A stretch of 64,000 nucleotides of DNA from Alkalibacterium olivapovliticus (GTDB taxonomy: Bacteria; Bacillota; Bacilli; Lactobacillales; Carnobacteriaceae_A). The stretch lies in NCBI RefSeq assembly GCF_003003275.1, contig NZ_PVTO01000012.1:1-64000 (forward strand), given 5' to 3'. Shown in pieces: positions 8,872-18,008 of the stretch. Position 1 is the stretch's first letter. Every line of letters starts with the position of its first letter. Under the pieces are notes generated by a model. That model was not told the origin of the DNA. It worked only from the letters and a program-made list of their open reading frames with translations, and made no database searches. The position numbers and the translations under genes were made by a program.

Positions 8872-10347
8872 ATGACAGAAAAAGTCCGTGTTCGTTATGC
8901 ACCAAGTCCGACAGGTAATTTACACATTGGGAATGCACGAACAGCTTTATTCAATTACTTATATGCCCGCCATCATGGTGGCGATTTTATTATTAGAATC
9001 GAAGATACCGATCAGAAGCGTCATGTTGAAACCGGTGAACAAAGCCAGCTGGATAATTTGAAATGGTTAGGCATTGAATGGGATGAAAGTGCGGATATCG
9101 GTGGAGCTTACGGTCCTTATCGCCAGTCTGAACGTCTGGACTATTATGACCCATTAGTTGACCAGTTGCTGGCCAGTAACCGCGCATATAAATGTTACTG
9201 TACGTCTGAAGAATTGGAAGCAGAACGTGAAGCCCAACGCGCTAGAGGCGAAATGCCTCACTACAGCGGTAAATGTGCCAACTTAAGTGCGTCTGAACAA
9301 AGAGAAAAAGAAGATGAAGGCATTACACCCGTTATTCGTCTGCGCATTCCTAAAGGCAGTACGTATACATTTGAAGATATGGTTAAAGGTCAGATTACAT
9401 TTGAATCTGACTCTATCGGTGGCGACTGGATCATCCGTAAACGCGACGGCATGCCGACCTATAACTTTGCTGTAGCTGTGGATGATCATTACATGAAAAT
9501 CTCACATGTCCTGCGAGGAGACGACCATATTGCCAATACACCGAAACAGATGATGGTGTATGAAGCATTTGAATGGAAAATGCCTCAGTTCGGTCATATG
9601 ACTTTAATCATCAATAGTGAAACCGGTAAGAAATTGAGTAAACGGGATGAGACAATCCTTCAGTTTATCGAACAGTACCGCGAATTAGGTTATCAGCCGG
9701 AAGCGCTGTTCAACTTTATTACGTTACTGGGTTGGTCACCTGTAGGCGAGGATGAGCTCTTCACGAAAGAACAGTTCGTTGAAATGTTTGACCACAAACG
9801 TTTGGGCACGTCACCTGCTGCATTCGATCCTAAAAAACTGGAATGGATCAGCAATCAGTACTTGAAAGAAATGGATCTGGGAGAACTGACACTTAAAGCT
9901 GTTCCTCATCTTGTAAAAGCTGGCTATATTGAAGCAAATCCATCTGAAGAAAAAGGCGAATGGATCAAGAGGCTTGTTGGTTTGTATCAGGAGCAAATGA
10001 GTTATGCGGCAGAAATTACTTCACTGGCTTCACTGTTCTTTGAAGACTCACTTGAGTTTTCTGAAAATGAACTGGCCGTTTTGAATGGTGAATCAGTACT
10101 GACAGTTCTGGATGCATTCAGTGTTCAAATCAAGAAAGTTGAGCCTTTCGAAGCTGACGAAATCAAGAAAACGATCAAAGCGGTTCAGAAAGAGACCGGA
10201 ATAAAAGGCAAAAATCTCTTTATGCCAATTCGTGTGGCCGTTACTGGTCAGGAGCATGGTCCTCAGTTAAATGATGCAATCGAATTACTGGGAAGAGAAA
10301 AAGTACTGTCGAATCTTGAAAAAGCTAAACAGGCAATTAACGCGTAA
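8872..10347 (+). CDS. gltX: Glutamate--tRNA ligase
   Basis: This is a class I aminoacyl-tRNA synthetase of 491 residues that charges tRNA-Glu, and in Firmicutes usually also tRNA-Gln for later amidation. [14 protein letters not shown] (11-24) carries the HIGH motif and KLSKR (about 255-259) the KMSKS motif. The C-terminal anticodon-binding region is complete. The AAAGGAGAG ribosome site lies 8 bases upstream. The 78-base gap after ispD is too short for a T-box. A possible -10 (TATACT, 8838-8843) suggests an additional promoter. An intrinsic terminator at 10379 separates it from cysS. Confidence 0.97.
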   Translation: MTEKVRVRYAPSPTGNLHIGNARTALFNYLYARHHGGDFIIRIEDTDQKRHVETGEQSQLDNLKWLGIEWDESADIGGAYGPYRQSERLDYYDPLVDQLLASNRAYKCYCTSEELEAEREAQRARGEMPHYSGKCANLSASEQREKEDEGITPVIRLRIPKGSTYTFEDMVKGQITFESDSIGGDWIIRKRDGMPTYNFAVAVDDHYMKISHVLRGDDHIANTPKQMMVYEAFEWKMPQFGHMTLIINSETGKKLSKRDETILQFIEQYRELGYQPEALFNFITLLGWSPVGEDELFTKEQFVEMFDHKRLGTSPAAFDPKKLEWISNQYLKEMDLGELTLKAVPHLVKAGYIEANPSEEKGEWIKRLVGLYQEQMSYAAEITSLASLFFEDSLEFSENELAVLNGESVLTVLDAFSVQIKKVEPFEADEIKKTIKAVQKETGIKGKNLFMPIRVAVTGQEHGPQLNDAIELLGREKVLSNLEKAKQAINA

Positions 10348-10378
10348 AAGCGGATTGCACATAGGAAAGGTAAGCTAT

Positions 10379-10424
10379 AGCCATGCAACCGGGACTTTCT
10401 TCAAGCGGGTTGTGTGGCTTTTCC
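10379..10424 (+). terminator. Intrinsic terminator between gltX and cysS
   Basis: AGCCATGCAACC (10379-10390) pairs with GGTTGTGTGGCT (10408-10419) with two G-U pairs, then TTTT. It ends the dut-gltX unit. A TATAAT at 10472-10477 downstream may serve cysS. Confidence 0.75.
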
Positions 10425-10511
10425 GTTGAAAAGAAAATCTGGAATCAGAGGATAGTTTGACCTGTATTTTGTATAATGAAATCAAACACGAAAAGAAAGG
10501 AGTCTCTTTAT

Positions 10512-11930
10512 ATGATTCAACTGTATAATACACTGACTCGCCAAAAAGAAACATTTGTCCCTTTAGAAGAAGGAAAAGTAAAAATGTATGTCTGCGGACC
10601 GACCGTATATAACTTTATCCATATTGGAAATGCAAGAAGTACAGTGGCTTTTGACACGATCCGCCGGTACTTTACCTATAGAGGATACGACGTCAACTAT
10701 GTTTCCAATTTTACTGATGTCGATGATAAGATCATTCGAGCAGCTGCTGAACTGGGGAAAACAGCTCCGGAAGTAGCGGATACCTTTATAAAGGCGTTTT
10801 ACGAGGATACAGAAGCACTGGAAGTACAGAAACCGGATCATTCGCCGAGAGTGATGGAGTCCATTCCGGATATAATCAGCTTTATTGAAGCGTTGATCGA
10901 GAGTGGTTACGGCTATGAGAGCGATGGCGATGTGTATTACCGGACCCGTAAATTTAAGACATATGGCAAGCTGAGCCGTGTCTCATTAGATGAACTGGAG
11001 TCTGGAGCAAGCAACCGACTAGGCGAAGAAGCTGTCAAGAAAGAGGACCCGCTGGATTTTGCATTATGGAAAGCAGCAAAAGAAGGAGAAATCAGCTGGG
11101 ACTCACCATGGGGCAAAGGCCGACCAGGATGGCACATTGAGTGTTCAGTCATGGCAACCAAGTATTTAGGGGACACAATCGATATCCATGCCGGAGGACA
11201 AGATCTGACCTTCCCGCATCATGAAAATGAAATCGCACAGAGTGAAGCTAAAACGCATAAAACCTTTGCAAACTACTGGATCCATAACGGATTCGTCACG
11301 ATGAATGACGAGAAAATGAGCAAGTCTGTCGGGAATTTTGTTTTAATGAAAGAATTGAGAGAGCAGCATGATCCAAGAGCGCTGCGTTTCTTTATGGCAA
11401 CAGCCCATTACAGACGACCGATCAATTATTCTTTGGATGCGATCGAAGAAGCCAAGACGAATTTGGGGCGCATCGAGACAGCTTACTTTAATGCGAATCA
11501 CCGACTGAGTCAGGCAGTGGAATCTAAAACCAAAGATGAGAACCTGCTGGACGATATCCATTCATTCAGAGAGCAGTTTGTCACACAAATGGATGATGAT
11601 TTCCAGACTCAAAATGGGATCACAGTGGTGTATGACCTGGTTCGTTTCATCAACCGTTACGTTGAAGAAGCAGACGTATCAAAACAGGTCCTCACGTCTG
11701 CGCTTTCTTTACTGGAAGAATTACTCTATGTCTTTGGCATCACACTGTCAGCTCAGACAGACTTGCTTGACGAAGAAATCGAAGCGTTGATTGAAGAAAG
11801 AGAACAGGCACGGAAAGACAAGAATTTCCAGCGTGCAGACGAAATTAGAGATGAGTTAAAAGAACAGGCTATTTTACTTGAGGATACAGCTCAGGGAATC
11901 AGATGGAAAAGGGGACAAGTGGATGCCTAA
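10512..11930 (+). CDS. cysS: Cysteine--tRNA ligase
   Basis: This is a class I synthetase of 472 residues. HIGN is at 37-40 and KMSKS at 268-272. The zinc ligands expected in CysRS are present: Cys28 in YVCGPTVYN, the Cys in HIECSVMA, and the histidines in PHHENE. The DALR anticodon domain occupies the C-terminal part. The start is ATG 10512, 9 bases after AAAGGAG. An upstream in-frame ATG at 10476 overlaps a TATAAT box, has no ribosome site and would add 12 non-conserved residues. The stop overlaps the mrnC start by 8 bases. Confidence 0.96.
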   Translation: MIQLYNTLTRQKETFVPLEEGKVKMYVCGPTVYNFIHIGNARSTVAFDTIRRYFTYRGYDVNYVSNFTDVDDKIIRAAAELGKTAPEVADTFIKAFYEDTEALEVQKPDHSPRVMESIPDIISFIEALIESGYGYESDGDVYYRTRKFKTYGKLSRVSLDELESGASNRLGEEAVKKEDPLDFALWKAAKEGEISWDSPWGKGRPGWHIECSVMATKYLGDTIDIHAGGQDLTFPHHENEIAQSEAKTHKTFANYWIHNGFVTMNDEKMSKSVGNFVLMKELREQHDPRALRFFMATAHYRRPINYSLDAIEEAKTNLGRIETAYFNANHRLSQAVESKTKDENLLDDIHSFREQFVTQMDDDFQTQNGITVVYDLVRFINRYVEEADVSKQVLTSALSLLEELLYVFGITLSAQTDLLDEEIEALIEEREQARKDKNFQRADEIRDELKEQAILLEDTAQGIRWKRGQVDA

Positions 11931-12324
11931 CGAGGTCAACCCCCGACTGATAAACGGCTTGGCTTTAGCATACGTCGGGGATGCGATCTATGAACTGCGG
12001 ATCAGAGAATACCTGATTGGTCAGGGACAGACAAAGCCGAACATCCTGCACACTAGAGCGACCACATATGTGTCAGCAAAAGCACAGGCCTATCTGATCG
12101 ACCAGCTCCTGGAGGCTGAAAAGCTGACTGAAGAAGAACTGGATTTCTTCAAGCGGGGACGCAATGCAAAGAGCTATTCCAAAGCTAAGAATACCGATGC
12201 AAAGACTTACAGCTTTTCGACCGGGTTCGAAGCCATCATGGGCTACCTGCATCTAGCGAAACAGAGCGAGCGATTGAATGAACTTACTGACTGGTGCATT
12301 AGAACAATTGAATCTAGAAAATAG
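11923..12324 (+). CDS. mrnC: Mini-ribonuclease III
   Basis: This 133-residue RNase III-fold nuclease has no double-stranded RNA-binding domain. In Bacillus it matures the ends of 23S rRNA. The core motif [20 protein letters not shown] carries the catalytic Asp and Glu region, and [13 protein letters not shown] follows. The start is ATG 11923 with AAGGGG 8 bases upstream, overlapping the end of cysS, so the two are translationally coupled. A longer in-frame opening from 11878 lies inside cysS and is not used. The cysS-mrnC-rlmB-rae1 order is conserved in Firmicutes. Confidence 0.93.
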   Translation: MPNEVNPRLINGLALAYVGDAIYELRIREYLIGQGQTKPNILHTRATTYVSAKAQAYLIDQLLEAEKLTEEELDFFKRGRNAKSYSKAKNTDAKTYSFSTGFEAIMGYLHLAKQSERLNELTDWCIRTIESRK

Positions 12325-12341
12325 AGAGAGGAGAATAGAAA

Positions 12342-13193
12342 GTGGCAAAAAAACCATATCAGAAATTTAATAAAAAGAATGACTTTAAAGCGAGAGCTAA
12401 AGATTCCAGACATAAAGAGGCCGAGCTGGACACAGACGAAGAATTATCTGATGCAGAATCAGATGAGATGGTCTACGGGAGAAACCCGGTCATAGAAACA
12501 TTAAGATCCAAGCGTGACGTGAACAAACTTTTTGTTCAAGATGGATTATCTGGAGATAAAATCAACTCAGTCTTAAAAGAAGCGAAGAAACGAAAAGTCC
12601 AATTATCGTTTGTACCTAAAACAAAACTGGATAACTTATCAGACGGAGGGAATCATCAGGGAGTCGTTTTAGCTGCCAGCCCGGTGAACTACGCGTCTAT
12701 CGGTGACTTATTTACGAAAGCTGAAGAAAAAGGCGAGCAGCCGTTCTTCCTCCTGCTGGACGGAATCGAAGATCCTCATAATCTCGGATCGATTATCCGG
12801 ACAGCAGATGCCAGTGGTGCACATGGCGTGATCATTCCGAAAAGGCGTGCTGTTGGCTTGACGTCTACTGTCGCAAAATCCTCTGCCGGAGCAATTGAAC
12901 ACGTCTTAGTAGCTCGTGTAACGAACATGGCGAGTACAATCGATGAGCTGAAAGACCGCGGCCTGTGGATATTCGGTACAGACATGAAAGGGAAAGACTA
13001 CCGTCACTGGGATGTATCTTCTCCAGTCGGGTTGGTCATCGGAAGTGAAGGCAAAGGCATGTCCCGCTTAGTGAAAGATAAAGTCGACGAGACATTGTCG
13101 ATTCCGATGGTCGGCGATACTCAGAGTCTGAATGCCAGCGTGGCCTCAGGTCTCCTGATGTATGAAGTGTACCGCAAGCGTCATTCTCTGTAA
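12342..13193 (+). CDS. rlmB: 23S rRNA (guanosine-2'-O-)-methyltransferase RlmB
   Basis: This SPOUT-class (TrmH family) methyltransferase of 283 residues methylates the ribose of a guanosine in 23S rRNA domain V. After a lysine-rich, low-complexity N-terminal tail (1-45), the substrate-binding domain starts at MVYGRNPVIETL. The knotted catalytic domain shows LLDGIEDPHNLGSIIRTADA, VIGSEGKGMS and IPMVGDTQSLNASVASGLLMYE. It starts with GTG at 12342, 10 bases after AGAGGAG. It follows mrnC by 17 bases in the same unit. Confidence 0.94.
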   Translation: MAKKPYQKFNKKNDFKARAKDSRHKEAELDTDEELSDAESDEMVYGRNPVIETLRSKRDVNKLFVQDGLSGDKINSVLKEAKKRKVQLSFVPKTKLDNLSDGGNHQGVVLAASPVNYASIGDLFTKAEEKGEQPFFLLLDGIEDPHNLGSIIRTADASGAHGVIIPKRRAVGLTSTVAKSSAGAIEHVLVARVTNMASTIDELKDRGLWIFGTDMKGKDYRHWDVSSPVGLVIGSEGKGMSRLVKDKVDETLSIPMVGDTQSLNASVASGLLMYEVYRKRHSL

Positions 13194-13228
13194 GCTAAAA
13201 GTAGTCATGTAGAAAGGAGGGGAGTCCA

Positions 13229-13762
13229 GTGAAAAAGGAACTACTGTATGTTGACGGGTATAACATGATCGGTGCATGGCCGGATCTGGCTAAACTGAAA
13301 AAAATCGATAAAATGGCAGATGCACGTGATCTTCTTCTGCATGAATTAAGCAATTATGCCAAGTATGAAGGTATTGAGATAAGAATCGTATTTGATGCCC
13401 AGCTCGTTCCGGGTGTCTCCAAGCGTTACGACAAGTATGAAGTTGCCGTGATCTTTACCAATGAAGGTGAAACAGCCGACAGTTACATCGAAAAAGCAGT
13501 TGGAGATGAAAATTTACTGCTCAGTCATGTTCAGGTTGCGACATCAGACTTGGCTGAGCAGTGGATCATCTTTCAAAAAGGCGCCACACGCAAATCGGCC
13601 AATGAACTGTACAAAGACGTTAATACCACAAAGAAAAAAATCGCCGTCGACAGTGCCGTATACCGTATGCAGACGAAAACACGCAACTCCCCTCTGACGG
13701 ATAAAGATAAAAAGCAGCTAGAAGAGTTATATTTCGAACTGATCGACCGAAAATTAGATTAG
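13229..13762 (+). CDS. rae1: NYN domain ribosome-associated endoribonuclease Rae1 (YacP)
   Basis: This 177-residue PIN/NYN-fold nuclease corresponds to Bacillus YacP/Rae1, which cleaves mRNA in the ribosomal A site. The acidic metal-site motifs are LLYVDGYNMIGAW near the N-terminus, FTNEGETADSYIE in the middle and VATSDLAEQ later. It starts with GTG 13229, placed by AAAGGAGG 8 bases before. It is the last gene of the cysS unit and runs into a terminator. Confidence 0.92.
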   Translation: MKKELLYVDGYNMIGAWPDLAKLKKIDKMADARDLLLHELSNYAKYEGIEIRIVFDAQLVPGVSKRYDKYEVAVIFTNEGETADSYIEKAVGDENLLLSHVQVATSDLAEQWIIFQKGATRKSANELYKDVNTTKKKIAVDSAVYRMQTKTRNSPLTDKDKKQLEELYFELIDRKLD

Positions 13763-13775
13763 GCAATTTAATATG

Positions 13776-13833
13776 AGAAGTCCTCTAGAAGAAGCGTCTG
13801 TTGGCGTTTGTTATCTAGGCGGACTTCTTTTTT
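13776..13833 (+). terminator. Intrinsic terminator after rae1
   Basis: AGAAGTCC (13776-13783) pairs with GGACTTCT (13821-13828), extended by CTAGA/TCTAG, and is followed by six T. Confidence 0.85.
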
Positions 13834-13998
13834 CATATAAATTTCATGAGAAATATCTCACAAAGCTAATAATTTTAATGACTATTTTAACATTAAGATA
13901 GTATACTTAATGAAACGCTTTCAATTGATACAGACTATTACTCTTACAAATGCTCTGTTCTGTAATTGATCATACAATATACAGAAGGAGAAGAAAGG

Positions 13999-14625
13999 AT
14001 GCAGATTAGAACTCAAGATAATACACAAACAGAGAGTAAATCATATAAAGATATCAGTGATCCAATCAATGACGCTTTGATTTTTCAGATTCAATCAGGC
14101 GATGATGCAGCATTTTCAGTTTTACTTGAAAGATGCCAGCCAATTATTAGACGAACCACCTTCAGGCGATACATAAAGGGGTATGATCGGGAAGATCTCT
14201 ATCAGGAAGCATGTGTGGTTCTGGTGGAAGCCTCTCAAAAATATGACTTCAGTAAAGGGATGAGCTTTAATCAATACGCTTGTTTGTGCATCGATAATCA
14301 TTTTCATCGTCTGATTAGATGGAATAATGCTATGAAAAGACAGTCGATCAGAGATGCGCTTTCTCTTGAAGGAGTTATGGAGGATAATGGGTATCAACTT
14401 GCAGGTCACTCAAATGTCGTCCAGCCCGAAGACAGGCCTATAATTGAAGAAACCGCAGAAGAATACTTTACCTGTCTATCTTCATTTGAAAAAGAGGTTT
14501 GTTTGTATTGTTATATGGGGTATTCTTATGACGATATAGCAGAGAAACTGAACTGCAGTCGAAATAAAGTGCTTAATGCAAAACATCGCTGTACCGAGAA
14601 ATATAGGAAATTTTTCCTATTTTAA
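13999..14625 (+). CDS. sigH: Sigma-70 family RNA polymerase sigma factor, SigH-like
   Basis: This 208-residue alternative sigma factor stands where sigH lies in Bacillus (rae1-sigH-rpmG). Region 2 is DREDLYQEACVVLVEASQKYD followed by FNQYACLCIDNHFHRLIR. Region 4 is YSYDDIAEKLNCSRNKVLNAKHRC, a helix-turn-helix. In lactic acid bacteria such SigH/ComX-like factors drive competence genes; that role here is inferred. The start is ATG 13999, 8 bases after AAGGAG; an in-frame TTG at 13966 lacks a ribosome site. A 13-bp cre-like palindrome (TGAAACGCTTTCA, 13911-13923) lies 75 bases upstream. A long hairpin terminator follows. Confidence 0.88.
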   Translation: MQIRTQDNTQTESKSYKDISDPINDALIFQIQSGDDAAFSVLLERCQPIIRRTTFRRYIKGYDREDLYQEACVVLVEASQKYDFSKGMSFNQYACLCIDNHFHRLIRWNNAMKRQSIRDALSLEGVMEDNGYQLAGHSNVVQPEDRPIIEETAEEYFTCLSSFEKEVCLYCYMGYSYDDIAEKLNCSRNKVLNAKHRCTEKYRKFFLF

Positions 14626-14707
14626 TTAGGAGATAGGGCAAGCGTTTATGTATTAGAATGTTCATTGAGATTGTTTCGAGAGCGAGTGATTGAGTAAGAG
14701 TTTCCGA

Positions 14708-14771
14708 AAATCTTTTTGGATGGTTAGTATAAAGGGGAAACCTGGACTAACTCATTCTGGAAAGATTTTTT
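14708..14771 (+). terminator. Long hairpin terminator after sigH
   Basis: AAATCTTT (14708-14715) pairs with AAAGATTT (14761-14768) and GGTTAGT (14722-14728) with ACTAACT (14746-14752), forming a long bulged stem followed by T-rich sequence. It lies 83 bases after the sigH stop. The rest of the 275-base gap shows no gene. Confidence 0.72.
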
Positions 14772-14847
14772 GGTGTGACCGTCGGCAATAAACATAAAAT
14801 GATGAGTTTAAAGAAATCTCACTTTAAAATCACTCTGACTCAGACAA

Positions 14848-14887
14848 AAAGCTGCATCTCCTCATAATGACAGGATGATGCAGCTTT
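14848..14887 (-). terminator. Intrinsic terminator of the Gx-transporter gene
   Basis: AAAGCTGCATC (14848-14858) pairs with GATGCAGCTTT (14877-14887). Read on the minus strand the stem is followed by TTTTTG. Confidence 0.82.
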
Positions 14888-14900
14888 AATGTGTATATAA

Positions 14901-15476
14901 TCAGGCAAGTGTGTCAGCGACTTGTCGTTTACTGTTCTTGTCACTTTTTTTTTCCTCATGCGCCTTCCTGAAGCGCTGGATTGTGGTGACGTGGTCCATC
15001 ATGAAGTTGGCCGCTATGCCGATCCCGATACCGGACAATATGCCCATAAAGGAGAGAACTGGCAGGTACAGCAAAACGGTCCAGGTCTGAGCGATCGTAC
15101 TCGCGACCAGCAGCTGGCCCAGGTTGTGCAGGATCCCACCTGTTGCACTGACACCGATGATGCTCACGCGTTTGCCCCCGACAAACTTAACGATGAGCAT
15201 ACCGGCATAACTTAAAAACGCACCAGCCATACTGTACATAAAGGTCGAAATGGTCCCGCCGAGCAGGGTGGTCATCAGCAGACGCATCCAGACGACTTTC
15301 AGGCTGTCCTTAAAGGGCAGTGTGTAAATAGCCACAATAATAATCAGGTTGGCGATGCCGAGTTTGGCACCCGGGGCAAACGCAAACGGAAAAGGAATGC
15401 TGCGTTCGATTATCCCCAGAATCACTGCCTGAGCAGAAAGCAGGGAAATATAGATCATTTTTTGAGTTCGGCTCAT
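14901..15476 (-). CDS. Gx transporter family membrane protein (HepT/EetB-like)
   Basis: This 191-residue protein has about five hydrophobic segments and the family motif PFAFAPGAKLGIANLI, typical of proteins once called heptaprenyl diphosphate synthase component I and now Gx transporter family. Members often sit beside NusG-domain-II proteins and ApbE in extracellular flavin/electron-transfer loci such as the EET locus of Listeria. Here the divergent neighbour is apbE, which supports a link to flavinylated extracytoplasmic proteins. No NusG-II protein, NADH dehydrogenase or polyprenyl synthase is adjacent. AAGAAGGA lies 7 bases upstream. The molecular function of the family is not established. 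Confidence 0.82.
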   Translation of the reverse strand: MSRTQKMIYISLLSAQAVILGIIERSIPFPFAFAPGAKLGIANLIIIVAIYTLPFKDSLKVVWMRLLMTTLLGGTISTFMYSMAGAFLSYAGMLIVKFVGGKRVSIIGVSATGGILHNLGQLLVASTIAQTWTVLLYLPVLSFMGILSGIGIGIAANFMMDHVTTIQRFRKAHEEKKSDKNSKRQVADTLA

Positions 15477-15650
15477 GTTTATCCTTCTTTTCTAAGTTGA
15501 GTAAGGTCCTCTTTATTGTCCCACAAATAAAGCTTTCTATCTATAAAGATTAAAGTAATATTATCCTGAATCTAATCTTGTGAAAACATAGACAGAATAA
15601 CACTTTTAATGTAAGATGTACAGAGAAAATGAATGGGAAGGAAAATGAAG

Positions 15651-16709
15651 ATGTTGACCAGAAACCGAAAATACTTATTACTGTTGTTTGTGCCTTTATT
15701 CTCAATCGTACTACTGGCATGTGAAGAAGAAGATCCTAGAGGCTTGGCAGATGAACCATATGATCGTACTGAATTTCTACTGGGAACCGTTGCTAATATT
15801 CGTGTGTATAATGAAGGAAAAGAAGAAGCGTTAGATAAAGCGTTTGACCGTGTACAGGAACTGGATGAATGGTTCGCGATGCAGAATCCGGAATCTGAAA
15901 TTTCCGAAGTGAATCGTCAGGCCGGAATCGAACCGGTAGCAGTATCTGACGAAGTCTTTCACGTGATGGAAAGAGCATTGTATTATGCAGAAGAATCAGA
16001 CGGCAGTTTTGACCCAACTATTGGGGTTGTCACAAGTTTGTGGGGAATCGGGCAGGATTATGCAGCAGTCCCGGAGGATGATGAACTGGCGGAAGCGCTG
16101 GAAGTTGTCGATTACCGCTTAATTGAACTTAACGAAGAGGATCAGACTGTGTACCTTCAGGAAGAAGGAATGGTACTGGACTTGGGGGCTATTGCAAAAG
16201 GCTACATTACAGATGAAGCTGCGCGAGTACTCGTTGAAGAAGGCGTCAATACAGCCATCATCGATTTAGGTGGAGACATCGTAGTCGTCGGAAACAGCAC
16301 GCGAGGAGAAGATGAAGCCTGGAATGTCGGTATCCAGAATCCGTACGGTGAACGTGGAGATATACTGGGGATGGTTCCTGTATCAGACCGGGCGATCGTT
16401 ACATCTGGCATATATGAACGGCTCATTCGTGATGGAGATAACGAATACCATCACTTGATGGACACAGAAACGGGCTATCCGATCGATAACAATATATCCG
16501 GCATTAGTATCATAGCGGATAACGCGATGGATGCCGATGCACTGGCTAATATCGCATTTGCATTAGGCGTTGAAGCTGGACTCGAGTATGTCAACAGTCT
16601 TGACGGTGTCGATGTCATCTACATCACGAATGAAAGAGAAGTCTTTGCGTCAGATGGTATTTCTGAAACTGTTCAAATTAACGACACTGACTTTGAGAAG
16701 ATAAACTAA
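15651..16709 (+). CDS. apbE: FAD:protein FMN transferase (lipoprotein)
   Basis: ApbE attaches FMN from FAD to threonine of extracytoplasmic flavoproteins. The 352-residue product has a signal peptide with the lipobox VLLAC, so it is anchored outside the membrane. The catalytic domain includes EFLLGTVANIRVY, LDLGAIAKGYITDEAA (binding loop), AIIDLGGDIVVVG and HLMDTETGYPIDNNISGISIIA with the metal-site Asp. The start is ATG 15651, 8 bases after AAGGA; two earlier in-frame ATG codons are worse placed. It is divergent from the Gx-transporter gene across 174 bases. The pair separates sigH from rpmG, which are near neighbours in Bacillus. The flavin acceptor protein is not in the window. Confidence 0.93.
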   Translation: MLTRNRKYLLLLFVPLFSIVLLACEEEDPRGLADEPYDRTEFLLGTVANIRVYNEGKEEALDKAFDRVQELDEWFAMQNPESEISEVNRQAGIEPVAVSDEVFHVMERALYYAEESDGSFDPTIGVVTSLWGIGQDYAAVPEDDELAEALEVVDYRLIELNEEDQTVYLQEEGMVLDLGAIAKGYITDEAARVLVEEGVNTAIIDLGGDIVVVGNSTRGEDEAWNVGIQNPYGERGDILGMVPVSDRAIVTSGIYERLIRDGDNEYHHLMDTETGYPIDNNISGISIIADNAMDADALANIAFALGVEAGLEYVNSLDGVDVIYITNEREVFASDGISETVQINDTDFEKIN

Positions 16710-16715
16710 GGCTAA

Positions 16716-16744
16716 TTGACAGTGTTTTCAGTAAATGGTAAAGT
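16716..16744 (+). promoter_or_regulatory. Promoter of rpmG-secE
   Basis: TTGACA (16716-16721), a 17-base spacer and TAAAGT (16739-16744) form a near-consensus housekeeping promoter right after apbE, 53 bases before rpmG. Confidence 0.8.
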
Positions 16745-16797
16745 ATGAAGGACTATAAAATATTTGTTAAGAGTCAGTTGAAGTGAGGATTGTAATC

Positions 16798-16947
16798 ATG
16801 AAAAAGAAGTTAGCATTAGCGTGTACCGAATGCGGATCAAGAAACTACACGAAAGAAGTAGGCGACAAAGTCCGTACGGAACGTCTTGAAATAAAAAAAT
16901 ATTGTCGCTACTGTAAACAGCACACACTGCATAGAGAAACAAAATAA
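16798..16947 (+). CDS. rpmG: 50S ribosomal protein L33 (zinc-binding form)
   Basis: A 49-residue L33 is encoded, starting [17 protein letters not shown]. Two CxxC pairs (CTEC and CRYC) mark the zinc-binding C+ paralogue, which in other bacteria is swapped for a C- form under zinc limitation. GTGAGGA lies 9 bases before the ATG. secE follows 40 bases later, the conserved rpmG-secE-nusG order. Confidence 0.95.
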   Translation: MKKKLALACTECGSRNYTKEVGDKVRTERLEIKKYCRYCKQHTLHRETK

Positions 16948-16987
16948 ACAGATTGAACGACAGGACTAGGACCGAAAGGAGCTCTTC

Positions 16988-17164
16988 ATGAATAAAGTAA
17001 AGACATTTCTGGGTGAAGTAAAACACGAACTGAAAGAAACAACTTGGCCTAAAAGAGACGCAATGAAGAAAAATACAGCAACTGTATTTGGCGTAATGGC
17101 ATTCTTCGGTGTATTCTTTTACGCAGCTGATTCAGTGATCACCTTTTTATTGAATATAATTTGA
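16988..17164 (+). CDS. secE: Preprotein translocase subunit SecE
   Basis: This 58-residue single-span SecE belongs to the SecYEG channel. The conserved cytoplasmic helix EVKHELKETTWPKRDAM precedes one transmembrane segment (about 33-56, VFGVMAFFGVFFYAADSVITFLL). AAAGGAG is 7 bases upstream. A short leader with a terminator-like hairpin separates it from nusG. Confidence 0.95.
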   Translation: MNKVKTFLGEVKHELKETTWPKRDAMKKNTATVFGVMAFFGVFFYAADSVITFLLNII

Positions 17165-17200
17165 CAGACCCTGAATCCAGTGGTAATTTACCTTTGTGCG

Positions 17201-17209
17201 TGATATACT
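17201..17209 (+). promoter_or_regulatory. Extended -10 promoter ahead of nusG
   Basis: TGATATACT contains an extended -10 (TGn plus TATACT at 17204-17209). The -35 region is weak (TGGTAA at the 17-base distance). Transcription from here would begin near 17216, upstream of the hairpin at 17228-17265. Confidence 0.5.
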
Positions 17210-17227
17210 ACGTAACGAGAGCTGACG

Positions 17228-17265
17228 AAAAACCTTTCTTCCAATTTAATGGAGAAGGTTTTTTT
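17228..17265 (+). terminator. Terminator/attenuator hairpin between secE and nusG
   Basis: AAAAACCTT (17228-17236) pairs with AAGGTTTTT (17255-17263), with further CTTCC/GGAG pairing inside, followed by T-rich sequence. It ends 39 bases before nusG and lies downstream of the extended -10 promoter. Transcripts from both promoters must therefore read through it to express nusG. Confidence 0.72.
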
Positions 17266-17304
17266 AGTATGAAAAAATAAACCAATTAAAAGAAGGAGTC
17301 TATT

Positions 17305-17859
17305 ATGAACGAATTAGAAACATCAAAAGCCTGGTATGTGCTTCACACGTATTCCGGTTACGAAAATAAAGTCAAACAGAATCTGGAATCTCGTGCAAGA
17401 AGTATGGGAATGGAAGAACATATCCTACAGGTCATTATTCCTGAAGAAGAAACAACAGAAGAAAAAGATGGCAAAACAACTGTAGCCACTGAAAAAATAT
17501 TCCCTGGGTATGTCCTGGTGGAAATGATTATGTCTGATGATGCGTGGTACATCGTCAGAAACACACCTGGTGTGACTGGGTTCGTCGGATCACATGGAGC
17601 AGGAAGCAAGCCGTCACCATTACTGCCTGAAGAAATCGACCAGATTTTGCGCAGCATGGGTATTAACCCACGTAAGATCGAAATGAATGTTGAAGTAGGC
17701 GAACGCATCAAAATCGTCGGTGGAGCCTTTGCTGGAATGGAAGGAACGGTTACAGAACTGGAAAGCGAAAAAGGAAAAGTCAAAGCATCTGTTGAGATGT
17801 TCGGCCGTGAAACAAATGCTGAACTGGATTACAATCAAATCTCTAAGCTGGATGACTAA
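17305..17859 (+). CDS. nusG: Transcription termination/antitermination protein NusG
   Basis: This 184-residue elongation factor binds RNA polymerase and, in Firmicutes, promotes pausing and some intrinsic termination. The NGN domain (WYVLHTYSGYENKVKQNL to NTPGVTGFVG) is followed by a C-terminal KOW domain (GERIKIVGGAFAGMEGTV, about 132-149). AGAAGGAG is 8 bases upstream. The terminator in its leader makes autogenous attenuation plausible, though unproven. Confidence 0.97.
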   Translation: MNELETSKAWYVLHTYSGYENKVKQNLESRARSMGMEEHILQVIIPEEETTEEKDGKTTVATEKIFPGYVLVEMIMSDDAWYIVRNTPGVTGFVGSHGAGSKPSPLLPEEIDQILRSMGINPRKIEMNVEVGERIKIVGGAFAGMEGTVTELESEKGKVKASVEMFGRETNAELDYNQISKLDD

Positions 17860-17880
17860 TTAAGTATTGCAAAATTGAAG

Positions 17881-17984
17881 CGTGAGTGGTAGACTAAGCC
17901 AGTGCGCCCTGTATACGTATGCGTATTTAGTGTGCATGGAAATAGGTGGGAGAGGAAATTTTAACCTCATTTAACCACTCGCGG
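17881..17984 (+). promoter_or_regulatory. Structured rplK leader with candidate L1-binding site
   Basis: GGTGGGAGAGG (17945-17955) and AACCACTC (17973-17980) enclose GAGG/CCTC pairing. This arrangement resembles the L1-binding stalk of 23S rRNA (GGUGGGAG with AAUACCACC). An alternative pairing joins 17881-17890 with 17974-17983, so two folds could compete. L1 is known to repress its own operon by binding such mimics; application here is inferred. Confidence 0.55.
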
Positions 17985-18008
17985 ACAAAAATCAAGGAGG
18001 TATGTCTC

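Noticed and set aside
10348-10511. T-box leader before cysS
   Set aside because: The gap has a simple terminator but no Stem I, no specifier loop and no T-box sequence; it is also too short.
17946-18008. N-terminal extension of rplK
   Set aside because: It runs through the leader hairpin; the GTG at 18009 has AAGGAGGT at the right distance and gives the standard 141-residue L11.
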